From Clarkia xantiana subsp. parviflora (Eukaryota; Streptophyta; Magnoliopsida; Myrtales; Onagraceae), in contig JAPTYO010000011.1 in assembly GCA_036873135.1 (NCBI GenBank), positions 6,122,298 through 6,186,297 of the forward strand: 64,000 nucleotides of DNA. The letters are read 5' to 3'. The first letter of the stretch is position 1. The number at the start of each line of letters is the position of its first letter. The notes under the pieces were generated by a model. That model was not told where the DNA came from. It was given only the letters and a program-made list of their open reading frames with translations, and did no database searches. A program made the translations under genes and the position numbers. Below are positions 57,260-64,000 of the stretch, in pieces.

Positions 57260-60200
57260 CTACTTGTTGTACAAGTGGACGATCGTGAAGATGAAGAATC
57301 CCACCATCTGCGTTCAACAACCACAAACCATAATCAGTATCACTCACTTTCTAAAGCATTGTTTGAATTACAGGAAGTAACCAAACTTCAAATTCACACT
57401 ATTTAACTTCTTTTTTTCCTGGATCGGAAAATGGAAGTAGAGACATACCATAGAGAATGTTGCAGTGTAGTAGGGATATGCCGCTGGAATAAATCTTTCG
57501 TACTCATTGTGTTTGAAAGGCCGAACTGGTATCTGCATCCATAATTCGTTTTCCACGCCCATTATTCCCATGCATATGACTACTTTAATTAAATGACTAA
57601 TGAAATTGTGCTGCAAGTATTTTTCCATTTCAAGCTACACATGAACGGATTCAAATCGACTGCCCCACTCTTCATGTTCCAGATCGTGCCTTACTGTTAA
57701 GATCTTGATATGTGTTCTTGGATTTAATATTTTCTTCAAAGGTTCACCAATCCCAATAGGTTTTTAGAAAAAACCACAAAATTAAACACGTGTCAAAATC
57801 ACAACAACAAGGCACAATCTATGGCAGGAAGAGTGGGAAAGGTGATCTAGATCCCACATGAACTATTATCCGTCCCACAAAAAAAGTGTAATAAAACTTA
57901 TCGGGAATTGTTGTGTATGTCCACTTTCAAGTTCCATATATGTATATATACATACCTGCTTGGATAGAGATAAGCTAGTGTATCCAAGCCTGTCATACTC
58001 AACCTTGAACTGGAAAACACCATAAACATCTGGAACCTTGAAGGAAGTGGAAAAGACACCCTGCAAAATGATTCAATAGACCAGAATGGAGTTACAAAAA
58101 TAATAAGAGAACCGATAACAAAAAAATAACCAGAGACAACAAAGTACCTTTTTGTTTGGAGTCAAATTTTTCAAGACGTAAGGGCTCATCATGTAAAACT
58201 GCACTTGGACATCATTGGCTGCATAAGGCTCCCAGCTTGCTCCAGACCACTCATATATCTCAACTGAATATTCCTGCAACAGATTCTCACCACGGTTAAA
58301 CTTACCCTACCAACTTTCTCGCCATTCCCTCAAGACAAGAAGATGAGAAATTACCAAGTCATCATTGATTCTGTAAACTGCAGGTTCATCCTTTTCTCCA
58401 ACTTTGTTATGCCTGACATTCAAAGCCTGCAATCATGTTGGGCTACAAACGTTAAAGCACCACCTAAAAAACAAGCTGCAAAATCATGAAAAGAGTGTCC
58501 GCAAGGATCTGATGACTACAAATGTTAAAGTAGCATTAAGAAAAGCTATATGGTGATGAAATGGTGCACTGAAAGATCGGTATAACAACTACCTCTAACT
58601 TTAGAAATCAATTTCTTACTCAAGCCATTCCTTACAGTTCTTTCAATTATTTCTCTTCCTTATTGGGCAAAATCAGAAAGCAAAGAAATGAAGTCACACC
58701 AAATTTTAACTGACAATCTCACCTTAAGGTGACCTCTCTCATGGAATATCCACTTGCTAATTTCGGTCAAAAACTGCTCGTTGCCCGATTTTTCATGCCT
58801 GTTGGCCAAAAACGAAGTTAAGGAGAAAACACCTACAATATATGAGATGAATAACTCTCTCATAGAAATACATTTCATTACATATAGACTTACACTAGTT
58901 AAGAACGCGTGCGTTGCACGCGCATTAATCATTTAAATTTTCAGATATATAATATATCTTAAGTTTACTAATATTTATAATTAATCAAAGTAAAATATGG
59001 GCAAGTTGATTCGTTGTGAGAAACGAATCTATGTGATAGAGAAGAGCGACATAACGTAATTCAAAACATGAGAAAGAGAATTGGATAATTAAGTAAAAAG
59101 TTAACTAATGTCTTCAGTTACGGTACTAAGTTAGCCTTGTAGTTAGATATATAAATTAGTTGGGTCGAGCATTACGTTGGTCATTAATGGCTCAATTGTA
59201 TCTAACTCATCAACTTGCAGTGTCAATAATGTAAACTTGTTCTTAACTACTTAGAGTCATCAATGGACAAATTTGACCTATACAAACGTAATTATATACA
59301 ATATCACAATACCAACAAAATTTGATTTAACAAATAAAGATAAAATTAAATCACAAAAATATAAAGTTTAGACTTGTATTTACAAAAATATTTAGTTAAC
59401 ATTAATTAGGTTGTACACAATGTGATTGGATTAACAAATAGAAGAACTAAATTAATAGTTTGAATCCAAGAGTAAAATGTTATTTATACGAGAACTTCAA
59501 GAACCACATTTCACCCATATTTTGACTTGTTATATATATAATTTGTAAGTGGCTGATCTATGTGATAGAAAAATCTCAACAGCCGGAACATATATCACTC
59601 GATCTATATAATTCGTTGAATAATTTTTTTTACATGTATTCGAAATTTTATCCGAAATTTGAACGGAATGAGTATGATAGGGCTGACTTAAATTGATATG
59701 AATATTGGATTGTAAGTTAATTATAATTACTATGACATGCCGACTAAGCGACCTTAAAAAAATAACAAAATTTAAATAATGATTTAGTAATAATATTAAA
59801 TATAAATAAATGTTTCTCAAATATAGTAATGAATAAATTATTAATTTTATAAAATATAGGAATTAAATATAATATATTTTTTGTTAATAAAATGAAAAGG
59901 TGTCAAAGATGACTATTGGGGGTGAGGACCCAACACAAATAATATATTGGTATATAGATAAGAATATTATAAGAATACAATGCAAGATCAGCATAATTCA
60001 AATACTACTTTGGAAAGAAAAAAAAGGAACACAATGTCAACTCTTTTCAGGTTCATATGTTTCATCTAATTAGCTCAAATGCGCAAGTACTGCACCAAGA
60101 CAACCACAACGAATTATTTCCATGTTCTACATGACCAGTTTGCCAATTGATCAGCCTCAAATTCTTAATCCACCACCAGTACAATACTACCATAAGTTAG

Positions 60201-62502
60201 CATTTATCTGTATTCTGTTTTGATGTATAATTTAGTATGAGTTAACTATAGCTAGCTATCTCAACACCAATGATCAAACATTATCTAAAAATGGACAATG
60301 CCAATATTAACTAGATCAATCAAAAACATAACTGCCTATTAAGCAGCAATTTCAACGGAGAACAAGACACTAACATGAGAACAGATTAAAACAGCAATTT
60401 CCCCTTTCATATTAGTACTAGCCATTAGTAACCAACTAAATGGATACAAGAATTATGGACAAGTGACGCAAACACAATAATATCATTTTTAAGGTCTTAC
60501 CCACAGACCACATATAGTATCCGACAGATACTAGAAAATTCAAAATCTTGCAGTAGAATCTCAAAATAAAGATTGATATCCTCAGAAAAGCAATGAAAAT
60601 GACAAAGCCTAAGAAAATGGAAATACTTACTTGGTTGAGCTTCTAGCCTTCTGAACTCCAGCTCTAAATAGGCTGGAAAAAAAAAAAAAAAAAAAAAGAT
60701 GTCATTAATTGAATGAAATTTGAAAAAGAAAATAGCATGTAGAAGCTATATGAAATGAAAGAATTACATACCGGTTACTGAACATGCTCAATGAGCCAGA
60801 GATCAACACTCTGGCATTGTTCCTGGCCTGAAAAAAGAAGACAACTCATAGTCAGATATAAATACGCATACCTGTAGACCATATCAGCAAAGACTGCACA
60901 CCATAAACTAACAATGAAAACGCATATGAGAATGTAAGAGAAGTGAGTTTGCCACAAATAAATTCACCTGCATTACTGAAACTAATGAAATAGCAGATCC
61001 AGATAGTGCTGGGGGATTTGACAACTTTGCATCTGGATTAGCAGAATAAGCAGAAGGTGATGCTGATAGAGCCTTGAAAACCTGTAGATGGTGTTGAGAT
61101 CACGACAACTACGTTAGAACCAAAAGCAATGTATAGGCAAGCTTTCACACAGGGTCATAAGCTGGCGCTACAGTAAAATACATACTGAGACAGCTTACCA
61201 AACTATTGGCAGGATTTAGGGAATGTCCAATCCCCTGAAAAAGTACTGGAGCCTGTGAAAGTATAAAAAAATGGTTAGAAGCGACCCATAAACAGATGAT
61301 CAAGCTAGGTATTTTAGAACATAAATAAACACGTTATCTAAGAGAATTACGGATGATACAAGCAACATGTATATTTCATAAAATTTAATGAGCTAAGAAT
61401 GAAGTGAGAAATCTACTTTGAATAAAGTTTAACTCAAAGGCAAACTGAATTATCTTCATAAATAATGAATGACACTACAATAGTTGAAGTATAAGTCATA
61501 TATGCGCCCAACATAAACCATTTTTTAAAATTGTAAAATGAGCGGTTATTGAAGAGTTGAAATAGGGTAGAGAACAGAGTTGATCCATCCTTGCCTCAAT
61601 TTTCGAGCTTCCGAGAATCACGTCAGACTGAATAAAATTGTCACTGGCTATAATTGTATGATCTCCTTCATTGTCTGAAACAGCATAGCCAACGTGATCA
61701 ATGACCTTAGCTTTAGAATCCTGCATGAAACCCATATAGCAATCGCTGAGCTGGTATCCAATTAAAACTTTTGGGTGCAGAGGATCGAAGTCTACACTAT
61801 TCAGTTCAATTCCTTCCTAGTTAATAATCGAATGTAAATCACTAGTCAATCAACGGAAACCTGTCTTAATTATCGGATCAAGAATGAAAGGCACCTCATC
61901 AAAATCAGCTCCACACTCTGTAGCAATTTCCCGAATCACATCAGATGCACTAGAATCAGCAGCAATGATTAAGTCATGACCAGAATCAACAAACTCCAGA
62001 ATTGCAGCTTGATCAACAGATCCTCCAAAACCTACATCACGCAGATCAAGAAATGAAGATCAGCCTAGATATGATTCTGCTTCCAATTAATCCCAACACA
62101 CAGAAAATGGATCAGAAATGGCGCCCACATTTTCCTCAGGATTGTCAAATAGTAGAATGCATATGAAAAACCAACCATTGATTCGGCAGACGCAAAATAT
62201 TCAAGAAACAATCAAAATCGCAGATGGAACTCACGCTCAGTCGTCGGACAGAACAGAACCAGCGCATCGTACAGGTACTGCCCGTATCTGTGAAGCGCGA
62301 TCTTTGGATCGTCCGCTAGCTTGAAATCGAGCTCGTAACCGCGGGATGCGATCGAATTGAAATAGAGTGAGTGCGACGACCTGATGGCCAAATCGTCAAG
62401 GAGGACAAGGATCCGGCGATCGGTTGGGCTCTCTGGAGTGAAGGAAGAGCAGAGAACCGGAATGAGAGCAATCAAGGCCGCGAGGATCAGCGATCTGGCC
62501 AT
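57260..62502 (-). CDS. OST48: Oligosaccharyltransferase 48-kDa subunit (OST48/DGL1)
   Basis: ER membrane subunit of the complex that transfers glycan from dolichol to Asn of nascent proteins. Thirteen exons join in frame: 62235-62502, 61895-62031, 61595-61720, 61199-61252, 60968-61081, 60772-60827, 60631-60672, 58723-58798, 58355-58426, 58148-58273, 57956-58060, 57449-57532, 57260-57307; 435 residues, the normal length. Signal peptide ([20 protein letters not shown]), the GIFT-like N-domain ([28 protein letters not shown]), the conserved [43 protein letters not shown] and [15 protein letters not shown], and a C-terminal span [15 protein letters not shown]. The donor after exon 3 is GC (GAG then GCAAGG), the known minor GC-AG class. 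Intron 7 is 1.8 kb and carries a Helitron-like insertion. Confidence 0.95.
58895..59963 (-). mobile_element. Helitron-like insertion in OST48 intron 7
   Basis: Minus strand: a perfect GC hairpin (gcgcgtgcaacgcacgcg), then ttcttaa and CTAG followed by T (58895-58898, T at 58894): the Helitron 3' end. Matching 5' end candidate TCTTATCTATATACC near 59963, giving an element of about 1.07 kb without a Rep/helicase frame. The 3' end is well supported; the 5' border is a guess. Confidence 0.6.
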
Positions 62503-62519
62503 CTTTCCGGGTAGAGGAT

Positions 62520-63815
62520 TAGGGTTTAGCCAGATGCAATGCGGTCAGTCAACTGGAGTGGGTGAATGCCAATGGTGGGAGTCGGGAGGTTGAAGAACGA
62601 AGAGAGCAGGGAATGAAGCATGTGGTCCGTTCTGTAAACGTGAAACTGTGTCGTTTCGCCGAGGGTGGACTGAGTATTTTTAGTCCTTTACTTTTAAAAA
62701 CAAACAAATAGGTTTGATAAATTTTTAAAATAATACTTTTCCTCTAAACTTACAACAAGATTAATACTGAGTCCATTCGTTGAAATTGTGAGTAGTGTCA
62801 ACGGAGCGGGTATCGTCAGCTCCAGACCTGCACCATAGGCCGATATGGTCAACCCACAGTCGTTATATGCATTTACTGGGCGAAGTTGGTCGCCCCACTT
62901 GAGACATAATTTATCATTTCAAACCTTAAATCCTAAACTTTATGTTTATCGTATCCAAATTCAACTTTAAATTTAAATTACAATTTTAACTTCAAATTCA
63001 AAATACAAATCACCAAATTCATTAGAATCAATGTTATTATAATGTTATTATGACTGTGTGTTATATTACCCGTTAAGTTTTATATAATACACATATATTA
63101 AATATATATATGTAAAATGAATGTGTGGGGCGAGACGAGTCGGCGGGGCACCTAACCCCAAACTCGTATCTGTTCCATGGATCACGAGTCGGCATGTCGA
63201 AATCGCGGCGGATTAGCGGGTACACACGGTTCGGTGAGTACCCGTGATCCGTTGACACCACTAGTCACTAACAACTTAATCAAATATAATCATAATACTT
63301 TAGATTAATACAAAAAGAAAATAATATAAATTCATTATGTAAGCTAGAAACCACCCTTCATAGTTTATTTATAGAGTATATCTTTAAAGAAAATGCAATT
63401 TCTCTTTAAAAGTTCATCCAGTACAATAGATTTTAGAAGAAAACATATAACTAGAAACTTACCTCGATTTTTAGGTCGAGGTACTCTAAAGTCACAAAAT
63501 CTCACCAAACAGATGTGAATAGAATACGGATTGATGCATTACAAAACACCATAATTCTGACTAATTAAAAGCTTTCATTTATGGATAAAATTGTCAACTT
63601 TAAAAGTATTATTTAAGCCGAGTTTGCCTATCGGTATCCGATATTTTTAGATAGAAATCTGATTTTAATCCGACCGAATATGTAGAATTAACAGACGTTT
63701 CAAACTTGACGTTTACTATCTCTTTCGTTTTGGGTTTGTAGTCAGTTCACTTCACATCCACTCACTCTCATGTTTGTGTTCAAACTCATTCTCTTTTCTT
63801 CCTTAAAAAAACAGA
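62520..63815. other. OST48 promoter region and repeat fragments
   Basis: OST48 leader and promoter at the left. A GC-rich fragment at 63120-63264 (gtggggcgagacgagtcggc; end ttgacaccacta) looks like a truncated hAT terminus. No gene supported. A short open frame from ATG 63819 begins with a signal-like MQLLSLSVLFTILYYLSN but stops after 23 codons. Confidence 0.35.
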
Positions 63816-64000
63816 ATAATGCAGCTTCTTTCTTTGTCCGTACTCTTCACCATCCTATATTATCTCTCTAACAGGCACTTGCCTCCTTGAACTTCATAGA
63901 AGTTCGTGTTGAAATTCTAAAGGTGCATTCCCTGCGCATTTCTTGGGGTGACTTATTAAGTACTTATACGTAATAAAAATAACACTTGTTAAAGTTTGAA

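Noticed and set aside
63819..63890. Possible first exon with a signal peptide at the right edge
   Set aside because: The frame stops after 23 codons and no convincing GT donor precedes the stop; the window ends too soon to judge.
1..64000. CRISPR arrays, rRNA genes, complete tRNA genes
   Set aside because: Looked for regularly spaced short repeats with unique spacers and for cloverleaf-like sequences. None were found; the arrays present are head-to-tail tandem repeats without spacers, and this is eukaryotic DNA.

Overview
The window is nuclear DNA from a flowering plant, almost certainly a eudicot: AT-rich, genes with many short exons and GT-AG introns, plastid transit peptides, plant-only families (TBL, HDR, CCS1, organellar mTERF, defensin-like peptides) and dense transposon debris. 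I cannot name the species.

Genes left to right. An ARIADNE-type RBR ubiquitin ligase on the minus strand runs off the left edge (1-2022). A TRICHOME BIREFRINGENCE-LIKE O-acetyltransferase, minus strand, four exons (5757-8590). From about 8.6 to 20 kb the sequence is transposon-dominated: a 1.3 kb palindrome, a LINE zf-RVT fragment, tandem arrays and a Ty3/gypsy Gag-protease relic. Two paralogous defensin-like genes, plus strand (20189-20688 and 30204-31626), are separated by a copia relic, a TRIM, hAT and Mutator-like elements; the second encodes two cysteine domains in tandem. From 36 to 53 kb lies the gene-rich block: HDR/IspH (plus) convergent with CCS1 (minus), a poly(A) retroelement with a perfect 14-bp target duplication, an mTERF gene, and two tandem copies of the tRNA m1G9 methyltransferase TRM10. 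The last gene is OST48/DGL1 (minus, 57260-62502), 13 exons, one with a GC donor site.

Functional links: HDR (last step of the plastid MEP pathway), CCS1 (haem attachment to plastid c-type cytochromes) and mTERF (organelle gene expression) are all predicted organelle proteins. TBL and OST48 serve the secretory pathway (wall polysaccharide acetylation and N-glycosylation). I see no operon-like or pathway-cluster logic.

The most distinctive layer is the mobile DNA. Non-autonomous elements with 9-bp target duplications and related ends (GGGTYAAnAACC) recur at 6.2, 7.7, 33.1, 33.8, 53.3 and probably 55.8 and 25.2 kb; two of them sit in introns of the TBL gene. hAT-type elements with 8-bp duplications occur at 2.6, 23.7, 26.3, 32.4 and 49.6 kb. 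The candidates for something not well described are the tandem-domain defensin-like gene, the Gag-protease-Gag reading frame, the orphan poly(A) retroelement family, and the palindromic Mutator-like elements. Exon coordinates come from reading splice consensus and keeping frame, not from transcript data.
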